The position numbers and the translations under genes were made by a program. From Centroberyx gerrardi (lineage: Eukaryota > Chordata > Actinopteri > Beryciformes > Berycidae), in contig NC_135997.1 of assembly GCF_048128805.1 (NCBI RefSeq), positions 28,248,315 to 28,312,314 on the forward strand: a stretch of 64,000 bases of DNA. The letters run 5' to 3'. This document shows positions 47,287 to 57,210 of the stretch, piece after piece (positions within the stretch are counted from its first letter, which is position 1; each line of letters begins with the position of its first letter). A model generated the notes under the pieces. That model made no database searches. It was given only the letters and a program-made list of their open reading frames with translations, and had not been told where the DNA came from.

Positions 47287-50200
47287 CAGACACATTATGT
47301 CACAAATACATACACAATCCACAGAAACTTAGGAGGCATACATGCAAATATACACAACACAGTGCAAACACAATCAAAGTCGAAGGTAAAGAACAGGTAT
47401 CAACAGGCTATTTAAAACAGGTACAGTTAGATACCTCTTGAGACTAGATGAGACCACTGAACAGACTCACAGGTATCGGTGTTTCAAGTTTTAACAGGTT
47501 TTGCAAAAGCAGGAGCTAAAAGCGGTTTCAGAATTGACGCTAGGAACCTGAAGCATGATGTTGTTGGAAGAACGAGTCTGGTAGGGCCCAGTGCTCCAGA
47601 TTTGAAATATAAGGAGGTAATCTCCCATGTGCCAGTGCTTGTCCCGCCTCATATAGATTACCTGAAATATAACACTGGAGCACTCATTCAAGTCTGCATG
47701 TTTGTACAAACTTGAACGAATGGTGGATGGGTGGATCAGGTGTATGCCAAATTTACCAGTACGCCCTCATGATGCAGAAAAAAGTATATAATGGCAATAA
47801 GCAAAACAACATTAAATTGCCAAATGTTTTAATGGTGTGGTGTGATGCTCTATCTATCCAAGAGATAATGGATCGCATTGGGGCTAGGCCTATACTGTAA
47901 GTGCATACATTTTTAGCCTTAGCGGTCCATTTCTCGGGCACCTGAATTTGACTTCCTGATGTCCTTGTCCTCTCCAGATCAGATAGCGCTGCCTGACTTC
48001 AACGCCGGTGCAATGGAGAACTGGGGCCTGGTGACGTACAGGGAGACGGCCCTGCTGTATGACCCCATCATCTCCTCCACTGGAAACAAAGAGAGGGTTG
48101 TCACTGTCATCTCCCACGAACTCGCCCACATGGTGAGCTACCACATTTCTGTCAAACCACTGACATCACATCCTGTATGACATCACCACATGGCATGTGG
48201 TGGCACACTAACGCAATTTAGAGGTGGTAAGACCTGTAGCTACAAGTTTAAATACTCTCTAGAAAAAGCAAAAAGGGTAGGCTACATACCAAATGTGCTT
48301 CCTCCACAGCTTTTGCTCGTTTGAAGTTAACATTGAGACAAGTTTACATCGCTAGCTTAGCTACAACACTAGCAACTTCTCAGAGTAAATTTGAGTTAAT
48401 ACACACTCTATGGGTAAATTAAATGAACAAGATGAAACTGGATGAAAACTCTGTGGGGGGTAATAACGGCCGCTGCACATTGTTTAAACCTCACCTTTGT
48501 AAAGTTTTGTTTTGCTAGCTAGCTAACTGTAGCAGCTGCCTTCTTGTTCCTATGGCAGCAAAAAAAAGTGAGCACCGATGCCAGGCTCCGCCCCAGCGAA
48601 ATGTGACTGGTTTCCCTGCCTGTCTCCTGGTGTGTTTCCTTACCTGTCTCTGGGTGTGTTGTGTTCTCCAGTGGTTTGGGAACTTGGTGACTCTGAGGTG
48701 GTGGAATGACCTGTGGTTAAACGAGGGCTTCGCCTCCTATGTGGAATACCTGGGAGCTAACCATGCCGAGCCCACCTGGGACATTGTAAGAATAATGGCT
48801 GTACCTTTAAGAGACTGTCACAGCGAGTCTACACACACCTAATAAAACATGTATGTTTCAATCTTTATGTTCATGATGGACCCTGTGTAGTATGAGAGAG
48901 GCAGGGGGTTTCGTAATCATATTTCCTCTGGCAGTGTGGCAGTAGCCTGTACTGACATGTTGGTTTAGCTGGCTGGTTCTTACTCATCTCTCTGCTCGGC
49001 TACAGAAAGAGCAGATCATTCTCTATGAAGTCCACAAGGTGTTTGCTGTGGACGCCCTGGCCTCCTCCCACCCACTGTCCCGCCGAGAGGAGGAGGTCAA
49101 TGATCCTGCCCAGATCAGCGAGATGTTCAACACCATCTCCTACAGCAAGGTCTGATCCTCTGCTAGGGTTTCATACAGGATCTGATACTGGATCTTATCA
49201 ATGATGTTTCCCCCATATATATATATTATATACATATCATTTTGCAACAGAACTCTTCATTTACTTTGGGGAGTAAGTAATCTTCATGATTTACTTCATC
49301 TGATGAACCATCACAACTGTCACATTTTTTTCAATAAGTTGCTCTTACACAATACAACACTGGCTCTCAACCTTGGTGGCAGGCAACCCCCCAAAACAAG
49401 GCAATGCCTCCTTGTGAGAATGGAGCACTTTGAATCAAAATGATGATTTCTATTTTCCATTTTCAGACAATAATTAAAATCATGAAAATACATTTATACA
49501 ATGCAAATATATGATTTTCACATTCCATCATCTCTCAATGCCCAAAAATCAGTTTTGAGAACCACCGCAATACAAAATGTTTTAATTTCTATTCTAAGCA
49601 TATGTATCAACAGGCCAAAAAAATTTAATATCAGCCTTGGATTGAATGCAAGATTCTTTGCTCTGATGAGAAGTTCAGACTAATGAGTTTCTGTGTGTTT
49701 GTGCTGTTCCCAGGGGGCAGCGGTGCTGATGATGCTGTCTGAGTTCCTGACTGAGCCTGTGTTTGCCAGAGGACTCAGTGTGAGTATTAACTCTGAAGAC
49801 ATCATCACTCTATTACTATATGACTGCTACTGTGGTGTGTAAGTTGTGTGTGTGCACTTGTGGTGGTGATGGTCTGTGTGGGTATGACCAAAAATGCTAA
49901 ATGCGTCAGATGGTCACTGACTATCTGTCTGCTGCTTGCCTACCTGTTGTGTGTATGTGTGTATGAAATGCATTCCCCTGAAACCTTTTAGATAAAAGTT
50001 ATTTCAGAGTGTTATTTTAAATACATGAGAAATAATGCTTAAATGATTCCTCTGGTGTTGGTGAAAGTTAGTCTCAATTTCCAGATTGGCTTCTCTCCCT
50101 TATGAAATTGCTGTTGCTTTTAGTTTTTTCCTTTTATATTTTACATAATTATCCTAATGTTTGAAAACAGCAGCGTAGCAGAGACCAAACTAGCTTGTTG

Positions 50201-53200
50201 TTTATCGGTAGCTCAGGAGGTGGGACGAATTGTGGAATGATAAATCTAGCTTACTCCATGGACTACTTTCAGTGTAGTTGAAGTGCTACATAAGGCAAGA
50301 CTTCCGAACTAAACAGACCCAACCGTTCAGGTTGAGGGCTTTCTGAGCATGTGCATTGATTTTAAAAAGTGCCGCTTTCGTCAGTCAGGAACTACTTTTC
50401 ATTTACGAATAAAATGTATATTGTATGCATTCCCTATCACTGTTACTGATGGCTGGCCTGGTGTTTCTCACTACTTTCTCTCCTCAGTCTTACCTGAATA
50501 AGTTTGCCTTCAGCAACACGGTGTATACAGATCTATGGGACCATCTCCAACAGGTTGGTTTGATGACAAACAAACTTAACAGACACAACTTTCAACAGCG
50601 ACTCAGTTCATTATTTTATAAGGAATATGAATGCTGTTGGTGTGTGTGTGTGTATGTTCATATATGCCTGCCGTCTGTCTGTTGCCAGGCAGTAGAAAAC
50701 ACACCAGGTATGCATCTTCCACACACCATCCACGACATCATGAACCGCTGGACTCTCCAGATGGGGTTCCCAGTGGTGACCATCGACACCCGGACAGGAG
50801 GTATCACCCAGAAACACTTCCTGCTGGACCCAGAATCTGTAGTGGACCAGCCCTCTCAGTTCAAGTAGGAATCAGTTTTACCTTATCCTGTAAGTTCCAT
50901 GTACAGGATATATGAAGAGTTTCATTCCAAAAACGATATCTTCCATTTGGGAAAACTGACCCCTACTTTCACAAAGCGATAGCTGGCATGAAAGCAAACA
51001 CACTGTGGCTTGCTGTTATGAGGCGTCTTCAGACCTCTGCATCAGTGGTGGGTTCAAAGTCCTGACTGAAGCAAAGTCTTGCCAAAATGGATGTATAATG
51101 TTTTGGAATTAAACCCTAGATATAGTATATATAAAATGTATGCTTGTTAAAACCAGCATCACCATTCAACTTTTACATTTACTCATCTGTCTTTTTCTGT
51201 GTTTCTGTCCAGTTACACCTGGTTTGTGCCAATTAAATGGATGAAGAGAGGCGTGGAGCAGGAGCAGTACTGGCTCCTTCAAAACACAGGTACAGTCATG
51301 TTAACCCCCGCTGTGGTCCGGGGATTTAAACCAGTGCTGGTCTGTCACTGATGTGAGCCTCCATTATTACTGATGATTTCACCAGCAAGATCATTCTGTA
51401 ATCTGTAATTATGTTAACTACTGTACAAACTTGACATGTATTGTAGACACAGAAACATGGATGACAGGACAGTGCAATTTATTAATACACAGGGTATGAT
51501 GTTTTTACCAGACACCCACAGTCCGATGAGAGCATCAGGAGAGGACTGGGTGCTGGCCAACACCAATGTGTCTGGATACTTCAGGGTGAACTATGACCCT
51601 GATAACTGGGAGCGTCTCCTCCACCTGCTCAACACCAACCACCAGGTGAGTCACTCACCTCCTCACCTGTCTAATGCTAATGTCTTTAATTACAATGTAA
51701 ATGCAAGAATATTACATGAATTTTGAGGGTATCTGTGAGCCCTTAAAATGTCAGAAAAAGTCTTAAATTATCTAAATTTAAGGTTTTAAAAAGTATTACA
51801 ATGTTTTCAATCCATATTAGAGGTTGTTTGTATTGACAGGTTTCTTTGCGCTTCATCTCCACTCTTAGATTAATACAGAACAGGGTTAGTAGTACAGTAT
51901 GCATCCTACCTGCTTTACTAAACACAATTGGACTTCATGTCTCTTAACAAATCTTTTCCTATTGTCGTTTATCTTATTCTGCTCATTTATAGTTTCAGAG
52001 CTTTCATTAGTTATGTTAAATCAGTAATATGCTGGCTTTGCCAGCTTTGTTTCTTTATTTTGGATTTTACATTGGTCTTAAATTCAATTCCAGGTAGCAT
52101 TCAATTTGGCTTTCTGAAACCTGCAGCCAGCCTGATTGTATGCATGATAATAATGAAAAAAAAAATGTATCCTGAGTTTTTGCTGAGTCAGCAGCTGCTC
52201 TGTTTGCTCCAAGTTTGTGTGTGGTTGTGAGTTATATACAGATAGCGAAGCCACCAGATGTGTTTGGTTATTTGTGTGTGTGTTGTTTTGACCCTGGTCA
52301 GGTGGTGTTTGACCTCACTGTGTTCTGCATTAATCTATTTTTTGTTTGTAATTTTGTTAATGTGCGATGGGCCTGTAGGTCGCTGGTAGGATTTCGGTTT
52401 GAATCCTGGACCAGCTGGAAAAATCTGAGTGAGGAAAGTGAATATAAAATGCTCTCCGTTAACAGCTACTGTTGACGTGCCCTTGAGCAAATCACTAAAC
52501 TACTACCTGCTCCAGTGGAGCTGCTCAGTAACCAACAGTAGAAGACTGTGGTTGTACTGGGCAGCTCCCAGTGTGAATGTCTGAAACTGTTTGAATGTGG
52601 AGCTGAGAAAGAGCAGGGAGCTCAGTCAACCTTCCCTTTAAAAATGAAGGTTAAAAACCTAGCGAACATCAGCTATCAGGCATATGGAGACATGCAGGAG
52701 CCATGTCTTGTCATTTGATCTGTCATGTACGTAATTGACCACTATATAGGTCAGATCGACTCCTGTCTGTTCCTGTGCTCCGATATCAATATCACCATAC
52801 AATGCTAGTTTGTATTGCAAACAAACAAATAAATCAAATGTGTGTGTGAGTGTGTGTGGTATGTGTGAGTGGTAAGAGGCTCACTAATCCTCTTCATCTC
52901 CTTCAGGCTATACCAATCATCAACAGAGCACAGATCGTGGATGATGCCTTCAACCTGGCCAGGTGAAAACATTTTCTCACACACTAACACACTCTCACAC
53001 ATTACCTCTTCCACTACTTGGTAGTGTGTGTAAAGCATGTGAATGATTTGTTCTTCTCTGTAGAGCCAAAGTAATCAATACAACGTTGGCCCTGAGAACC
53101 ACCAAGTTCCTGTTCAATGAGACAGACTACGTCCCCTGGGAGTCAGCGCTGAGAAACCTCAACTACTACATCTTCATGTTCGACCGCACTGAGGTGTACG

Positions 53201-53842
53201 GCGTTTTACAGGTCAGTGCTGCAGCACTGATACTGATACTGATACTGAGGCCAATACTGTTACTGATAATGATACTGATACTAAAACCAATACCACTACT
53301 GCTAATAGTAATACTGATACTAATATTAATACTAATAGCACTATTAATATTAATATTAATGCCAGTACTGATACCAATACTTATACTGATACTAATAATG
53401 ATACTGGTACCAATACTAATGCTACTAATACTAATACTGATACTGATACTGATACTAACGCTAATACTAATACTAATACTGATATTATTGATACTGACAC
53501 TGTAATACTAATACCAACACCAGCACCACTACTAATACTAAAATGAATACTAATACTCATAGTAATATTAAAATTAATACTACTTATAATATCACTATTA
53601 CCATTATTATTGCTATTATTATCTCTATCACTACATATACTACTACTGGCTGACCAGAGGTGTCACCAGTGTGAGAGTGACTGCTCAATATCTTTCTTTC
53701 TTTCTTTTTTAATGTCATTTTAAATAGTTGTGGAGTGTGTATGTCTTTTTTCTGTTTTATGTGAAGCACATTGTATTAGCCTTATGTATGAAATGTACTA
53801 TATAAATAAAGTTTGCCTTGCCTTGCCTTACTGCTAATAAAA

Positions 53843-53878
<36 letters not shown>

Positions 53879-53881
53879 ATG

Positions 53882-53920
<39 letters not shown>

Positions 53921-56900
53921 GTAATATACTCACTTTTCTATAGTACTTTTCTTCACAAAGTTGCTTCATAAAGTACTGTATAGAAAAACAAACATACTAA
54001 CAAAACATTAAATCAATACAAATCAATAACAATGCTATAGGCGTAAAAGTTTCCAAAAGACTAAAGACTAAACTTTATAAGGGGAAGTATAAAAAGACTG
54101 GACACCAAAACTATTGCAGATATTTTTTTTGTTTTAGGCATACTTCAAGAAACAAGTCCGACCTCTTTTTGAGCACTTCAAGACGCTAACAGCTAATTGG
54201 ACCAAAGTACCACCGGGACACAACGACCAGTAAGACATTTTACACCAGAAAATTTATTTTTTATGAAAGAGCAGGTGACTTGCCACCTGATGACTTTTCT
54301 TTGAGATATAATTTGATTTAATACAGTCTAAAATTAGTCCGATATTACATTTTCCACATGCAATATTGTTATACTATATTGTAAATTGTTCCATATTTCC
54401 TCCTGTATCTCCCTTCTCAGATATAACCAGATCAATGCTATTGGAATGGCCTGCAGTATGGGCGTGGAGGGCTGCAGGGAGCTGACCAAAGGCTGGTTCA
54501 GACAGTGGATGGAAAACCCAGGCCACAACCCGTAAGCACACTGGAGTTTAACTCAACACTCCCCTTTTATAAATTGTTTTAGCTGAAACTCTTATCCAGG
54601 GTGACCATTGAGGTCAACAGCAAAATGAGCTTCAATTCAGCTCGCTACCCATTGAAACTGACATTTGTTATTGATTTTCTGATTGATGTTTGACATGGTG
54701 TTGAGCAGGATCCATCCCAACCTGAAGACCACAGTGTACTGCAATGCCATAGCCTCCGGCGGCGTGCAGGAATGGGACTTTGCCTGGAGAATGTTCAAGA
54801 ACGCCACGGTGGCAACTGAAGCCGCCAGACTCAGGTCGGCCATGGCCTGTGCCAAAGCTCCCTGGCTTTTGAACAGGTAGGCACATCATCCACACACCTG
54901 GGAAGAACCAGTGGTGGGTTTTTTTTCCCATGGCACCTTGGGGAAGAGGTAAATTCAGGTTAGTCAGTCGAACAACATCGAACAAATTACGTCACTCCTC
55001 TATACCTGTACTCTATCAAACCAAATTACAGATTAAAGCACTTGAGAAAAATGACAAATCATGTCAGTTCTTTATTGAGCAGCATCTAATTAATGAAATA
55101 AACATTTTATTAGTGTGAATGAACTTCTAGATCTTCGACACAACAGGTTGTTGGCTTGTCATGCATGGTGTGAATAATGCAAGTTTGGTTGTAGCATAGA
55201 ACAGTGAATGGGTGATGTGTTTGATTTTCAGCAATCTGGGTTGGTGCGTTAGCCATTTAATGGTTAAGCAGAGGTTGTTGTGTTTGGTTGTAGATGGGGA
55301 TTCCCCGTATCTGGGTTGTTAAATTGACCAACCCAGATCAAATCAATAGGCATCTTTTGCACAATTATTGTTATTATTTTTACAAAGATGCACTGGTTTC
55401 AGTTGATAAATGAAACTGTTACCTGTTGAATATAGAACAGGCTATGATTCAGAATACCTTTCAAATGCACTGATTGGGTTGATTAAAGACAGTGCAAGTC
55501 AATTTGAATGAAAACCTTTATATGAAACGTTTTGTTCCAAAGTTTTTTATAGGATAATAGGTAACTTAAATCCACGTTTAACAAAACTATGACCCTTTTT
55601 AGAGACTGGATCCCCTAGATTTTAAATATATTGAATGATGATCCTCAGGTAATGATTCTTTTCCAATACGGATATATGAAAAGGGCATTTTGGAAATGAA
55701 CTCTTAATATAGAAATGTCTTGGCTTACCCAGGTATTTGGAGTACACCCTGGACCCAACTAGGATCCGGAAGCAGGACGTCACCTCCACCATCCAGGCCG
55801 TGGCCAGGAACGTGGTGGGGATGCCGCTGGCCTGGAACTTCGTCAGGGCAAAATGGAGCTACATTTTCCAACAGTAAGACCTGGGCCCGATTTCCTAATT
55901 AGCTGGAAAAATAGTCAGCACTCTCAAAAAAATGAATTAATGAAGGAGCAACATTTAATACATAGCATCCACAGCAGCCCTCAACTGAGTGTAAAAGTGG
56001 AAAATGCTGAGGATTTCTGGGTAAAGGTCTTTAACTAAAGTGATAACTTTGCCTAGTGCACAGCCTGCTATTTTTCCATTACTTAGCCGGGGAAGATTTT
56101 CTACGCATGCAAGCACTTTTTCAGCCCCTCCCTGCGATAGTTAGTATTAACTAGAACTGCAAAAATAGCAACATTGTTGCGAAATGAATCAGTGACCACA
56201 TTGATGATGACGACCAGATGGTGATGACGACGAAGGCATGTCGCAACTTGTTGATAAAAATACACATCACTCACTCACCAAGTTTTGGAGCCCTTTATAC
56301 TTCACCCAGTCTGTCTTTTTATTTATTTGCAGAGCACTACCAGACTCTATTTGCAGAGTTTACGTTTTACATTGACATTTAAGTCATTTAGCAGATGCTC
56401 TTATTCAGAAAGACATGCTGTGCAATGAGGTCAACAGTAGAATAAGCTTCATATTCGACTGTAGGTCACCATCATTACTAGCAAGTAATAGTAAGGAGGA
56501 GGTCAATGGTCAGAGCCACAGAGCCCTGACAATGATCCTGTGACCACAGAATATTCATGTAAGAGAAAAGTGCTAGGAAAATAAATTAAAATAAGAGCTA
56601 ATTAGAGAGGCCGTTAAGTTATTGTTTATTGATGATTAAAAGCTTGAAAATTGTGGTTGCCCTTCGTCAACTTGTTTAGCGAGAAACAAATAAGTAGTAA
56701 GAAAATCCATCTTTAAAATGAACTGCTTCCTTCTCTGTCTGTCTGTCAGGTACGGAAGAGGATCCTTTTCCTTCTCTAATCTCATCAACGGGATCACGAC
56801 AAGATTCTCCACAGAGTTTGAGCTGCAGCAGGTATGCAGCCCACAGGGCCGCAAACACACTGAGACACACACTGTAATCTCATGAGGTTATTCAGAAGAA

Positions 56901-56964
56901 AAGAAAGATGCCAAATACAGAAAGTCTGTCTGTCTCTTATTTGTTTCTCTCTCCCTCCCTCCCT

Positions 56965-56997
<33 letters not shown>

Positions 56998-57153
56998 CAG
57001 CTAAAGCAATTCAAAGAAGACAACCTCCATGTTGGTTTTGGCTCGGCGACCTTGGCCCTGGAGCAGGCTATAGAGAAGACCACAGCCAACATCAAATGGG
57101 TGGCAGAGAACAAAGCCCATGTGCTGAAGTGGTTCACTGAGGAGTCCACATGA
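44552..57153 (+). CDS. anpep: anpep copy 1, aminopeptidase N (complete, 20 coding exons)
   Basis: Type II membrane zinc exopeptidase (M1) that removes neutral N-terminal residues from peptides at the cell surface, as on brush borders. Twenty exons splice in frame to 2916 bp, 971 residues; human is about 967. Order: 11-residue cytosolic tail ([11 protein letters not shown]); transmembrane anchor about 12-33; Ser/Thr/Pro-rich stalk about 45-70; N-terminal beta domain to about 290; catalytic domain with GAMEN (355-359), HELAH (391-395) and [10 protein letters not shown] with the third zinc ligand E414, exactly HExxH-X18-E; transition-state Tyr480 in SYSKGA; then beta and helical C-terminal domains ending in WFTEEST. 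The residue after HELAH is Met396, where Gln is usual in mammals. No frameshift or stop, so it should be functional. A second copy lies 2.6 kb downstream in the same direction. Confidence 0.97.
45427..45569 (+). CDS. anpep: anpep copy 1 exon 2
   Basis: 143 bp; completes Lys, then [20 protein letters not shown] (residues 209 on). Acceptor TTCCAG. The donor, GTCGGT, is weak but is required by the frame of exon 3. Confidence 0.92.
46149..46288 (+). CDS. anpep: anpep copy 1 exon 3
   Basis: 140 bp ([20 protein letters not shown], then [18 protein letters not shown]); acceptor CTCCAG, donor GTAAGA. Ends in phase 0. Confidence 0.94.
46364..46558 (+). repeat. dispersed repeat A (anpep intron 3)
   Basis: Begins ACATTTAGCTGACTCTCTTA TCCAGAG, then AATGAGGTCAACAGCAGAAT, AGGGTCAGAGGTCACAG and an A-rich end AATAAGAGCT. 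This is a fish MITE-like repeat present several times in the anpep introns. Confidence 0.6.
46612..46738 (+). CDS. anpep: anpep copy 1 exon 4
   Basis: 127 bp ([20 protein letters not shown], then [18 protein letters not shown]); acceptor TTACAG, donor GTAGGA. Confidence 0.94.
46885..47070 (+). repeat. dispersed repeat A (anpep intron 4)
   Basis: GCAACAGTAGGATAAGCTTC, ATCACCAACATTACAAGCAA and CAAGGTCAAGGGTCAGAC match the family. Confidence 0.55.
47227..47282 (+). repeat. (TA)28 microsatellite (anpep intron 4)
   Basis: 56 bp of perfect TA, preceded by TGTATG. Confidence 0.97.
47978..48132 (+). CDS. anpep: anpep copy 1 exon 5 (GAMEN and HELAH)
   Basis: 155 bp, residues 345-396. Carries the exopeptidase motif GAMEN (355-359), which holds the substrate N-terminus, and zinc-binding HELAH (391-395) with the catalytic Glu392. 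The last codon is ATG (Met396); donor GTGAGC. Confidence 0.96.
48672..48785 (+). CDS. anpep: anpep copy 1 exon 6 (third zinc ligand)
   Basis: 114 bp, 38 codons: [20 protein letters not shown], then [18 protein letters not shown]. Glu414 in NEGF is the third zinc ligand. Acceptor CTCCAG, donor GTAAGA. Confidence 0.96.
49006..49149 (+). CDS. anpep: anpep copy 1 exon 7 (catalytic Tyr)
   Basis: 48 codons from [20 protein letters not shown] to ISYSK; Tyr480 aligns with the M1 transition-state tyrosine. Donor GTCTGA. Confidence 0.95.
49714..49779 (+). CDS. anpep: anpep copy 1 exon 8
   Basis: 22 codons ([22 protein letters not shown]); acceptor CCCAG, donor GTGAGT, phase 0 at both ends. Confidence 0.93.
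50488..50553 (+). CDS. anpep: anpep copy 1 exon 9
   Basis: 22 codons ([22 protein letters not shown]); acceptor CTCAG, donor GTTGGT. Confidence 0.93.
50689..50864 (+). CDS. anpep: anpep copy 1 exon 10
   Basis: 176 bp including [19 protein letters not shown] and [12 protein letters not shown]; end of the catalytic domain. Intron 9 is only 135 bp. Acceptor GCCAG, donor GTAGGA. Confidence 0.95.
51213..51289 (+). CDS. anpep: anpep copy 1 exon 11
   Basis: 77 bp ([25 protein letters not shown]); acceptor GTCCAG, donor GTACAG. Start of the beta-sandwich domain. Confidence 0.92.
51512..51645 (+). CDS. anpep: anpep copy 1 exon 12
   Basis: 134 bp ([35 protein letters not shown]); acceptor ACCAG, donor GTGAGT. 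Carries the conserved N-V-(S/T)-GY-RVNYD strand and a glycosylation sequon (NVS). Confidence 0.94.
52361..52660 (+). mobile_element. tRNA-derived SINE, forward copy (anpep intron 12)
   Basis: An A-box-like TAGGTCGCTGG (52376-52386) and a B-box-like GGTTTGAATCC (52396-52406) have the spacing of a tRNA-derived pol III promoter. They are followed by the CCCTTGAGCAAATCAC core and the GCTCCCAGTGTGAATGTCTG tail seen in fish SINEs. Two reversed copies are in the window. Confidence 0.55.
52907..52962 (+). CDS. anpep: anpep copy 1 exon 13
   Basis: 56 bp ([18 protein letters not shown]), the family-wide INRAQI-DDAFNLA motif; acceptor TTCAG, donor GTGAAA. Confidence 0.94.
53064..53211 (+). CDS. anpep: anpep copy 1 exon 14
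   Basis: 148 bp; completes Arg, then [20 protein letters not shown] to [13 protein letters not shown]; donor GTCAGT. Open frame continues into the downstream hexamer repeat, but that is intron. Confidence 0.93.
53218..53640 (+). repeat. degenerate TACTGA/TACTAA hexamer array (anpep intron 14)
   Basis: About 420 bp built of ACTGAT, ACTAAT and AATATT units starting seven bases after exon 14. Period 6 leaves a plus-strand frame open, fused to exon 14, encoding alternating Leu/Ile. It is intronic. Confidence 0.9.
53745..53825 (+). mobile_element. LINE-type 3' tail (anpep intron 14)
   Basis: GTGAAGCACATTGTATTAGC, then TGTACTATATAAATAAAGTT followed by simple repeats: the usual 3' end of fish L2/Rex-type LINEs. 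No coding part is attached. Confidence 0.45.
53844..53919 (+). repeat. (CTA)n(ATA)n microsatellite
   Basis: CTA units followed by ATA units at the end of the LINE-type tail. Confidence 0.93.
54138..54229 (+). CDS. anpep: anpep copy 1 exon 15
   Basis: 92 bp ([31 protein letters not shown]); acceptor TTTAG after a T-rich tract, donor GTAAGA. Confidence 0.93.
54421..54531 (+). CDS. anpep: anpep copy 1 exon 16
   Basis: 111 bp ([20 protein letters not shown], then [13 protein letters not shown]); conserved Cys pair of the helical domain. Acceptor CTCAG, donor GTAAGC. Confidence 0.94.
54565..54655 (+). repeat. dispersed repeat A fragment (anpep intron 16)
   Basis: CTCTTATCCAGGGTGACCAT, then GAGGTCAACAGCAAAATGAG and CTTCAATTC. 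Confidence 0.5.
54709..54876 (+). CDS. anpep: anpep copy 1 exon 17
   Basis: 168 bp ([40 protein letters not shown], then [10 protein letters not shown]); acceptor GCAG, donor GTAGGC. Confidence 0.95.
55296..55306. promoter_or_regulatory. kappaB-like site GGGGATTCCCC (anpep intron 17)
   Basis: Matches the palindromic NF-kappaB consensus GGGRNNYYCC with symmetric arms. A single occurrence; chance is possible. Confidence 0.25.
55309..55338. repeat. 10-bp-arm inverted repeat (anpep intron 17)
   Basis: ATCTGGGTTG (55309-55318) and its exact reverse complement (55329-55338), loop 10. The same ATCTGGGTTG also occurs at 55234-55243. Confidence 0.85.
55640..55715 (+). repeat. short repeat Y, copy 2 (anpep intron 17)
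   Basis: AATGATTCTTTTCCAATACG and GCATTTTGGAAATGAACTCT match the 25.1-kb copy. Confidence 0.4.
55733..55873 (+). CDS. anpep: anpep copy 1 exon 18
   Basis: 141 bp ([20 protein letters not shown] to [14 protein letters not shown]); acceptor CCCAG, donor GTAAGA. Confidence 0.94.
56365..56612 (+). repeat. dispersed repeat A, longest copy (anpep intron 18)
   Basis: From ACATTTAAGTCATTTAGCAG through GAGGTCAACAGTAGAATAAG and CACCATCATTACTAGCAAGT to AAATTAAAATAAGAGCTAAT. It gives the fullest view of the family's order. Confidence 0.6.
56750..56831 (+). CDS. anpep: anpep copy 1 exon 19
   Basis: 82 bp ([27 protein letters not shown]); acceptor GTCAG, donor GTATGC. Confidence 0.94.
56948..56998 (+). 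repeat. (CCCT)n(CT)n microsatellite at the anpep exon 20 acceptor
   Basis: Pyrimidine-only tract ending two bases before CCAG of exon 20; it doubles as the splice polypyrimidine tract. Confidence 0.93.
57001..57153 (+). CDS. anpep: anpep copy 1 exon 20 (stop)
   Basis: 51 codons including TGA ([20 protein letters not shown] to KWFTEEST). The acceptor CCAG directly follows a (CCCT)n(CT)n microsatellite that provides the whole polypyrimidine tract. Confidence 0.95.
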   Translation, partial: LKQFKEDNLHVGFGSATLALEQAIEKTTANIKWVAENKAHVLKWFTEEST

Positions 57154-57204
57154 GACCGCATCCAAACCAAAACGTTACTCTCCGTGGTTCAGTCAGGGAT
57201 CAAT

Positions 57205-57210
57205 AATAAA
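57205..57210 (+). terminator. anpep: polyadenylation signal AATAAA of anpep copy 1
   Basis: AATAAA lies 52 bp after the stop and is followed by a T/GT-rich stretch. Further hexamers at 57366-57371 (inside a dispersed repeat) and 58556-58561 could give longer transcripts. Confidence 0.5.

Noticed and set aside
47479..47715. 78-codon ORF ([12 protein letters not shown]...) in anpep intron 4
   Set aside because: Considered as an extra exon, but exons 4 and 5 join in correct phase without it; no family recognised.
53086..53505. 139-codon Leu/Ile-rich membrane-protein-like ORF
   Set aside because: Exon 14 of anpep running into an intronic hexamer repeat; the donor GTCAGT and the frame of exon 15 show the real boundary.
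53218..53640. Possible CRISPR-like or satellite array
   Set aside because: Units are degenerate hexamers with no repeat-spacer structure, and the genome is eukaryotic.
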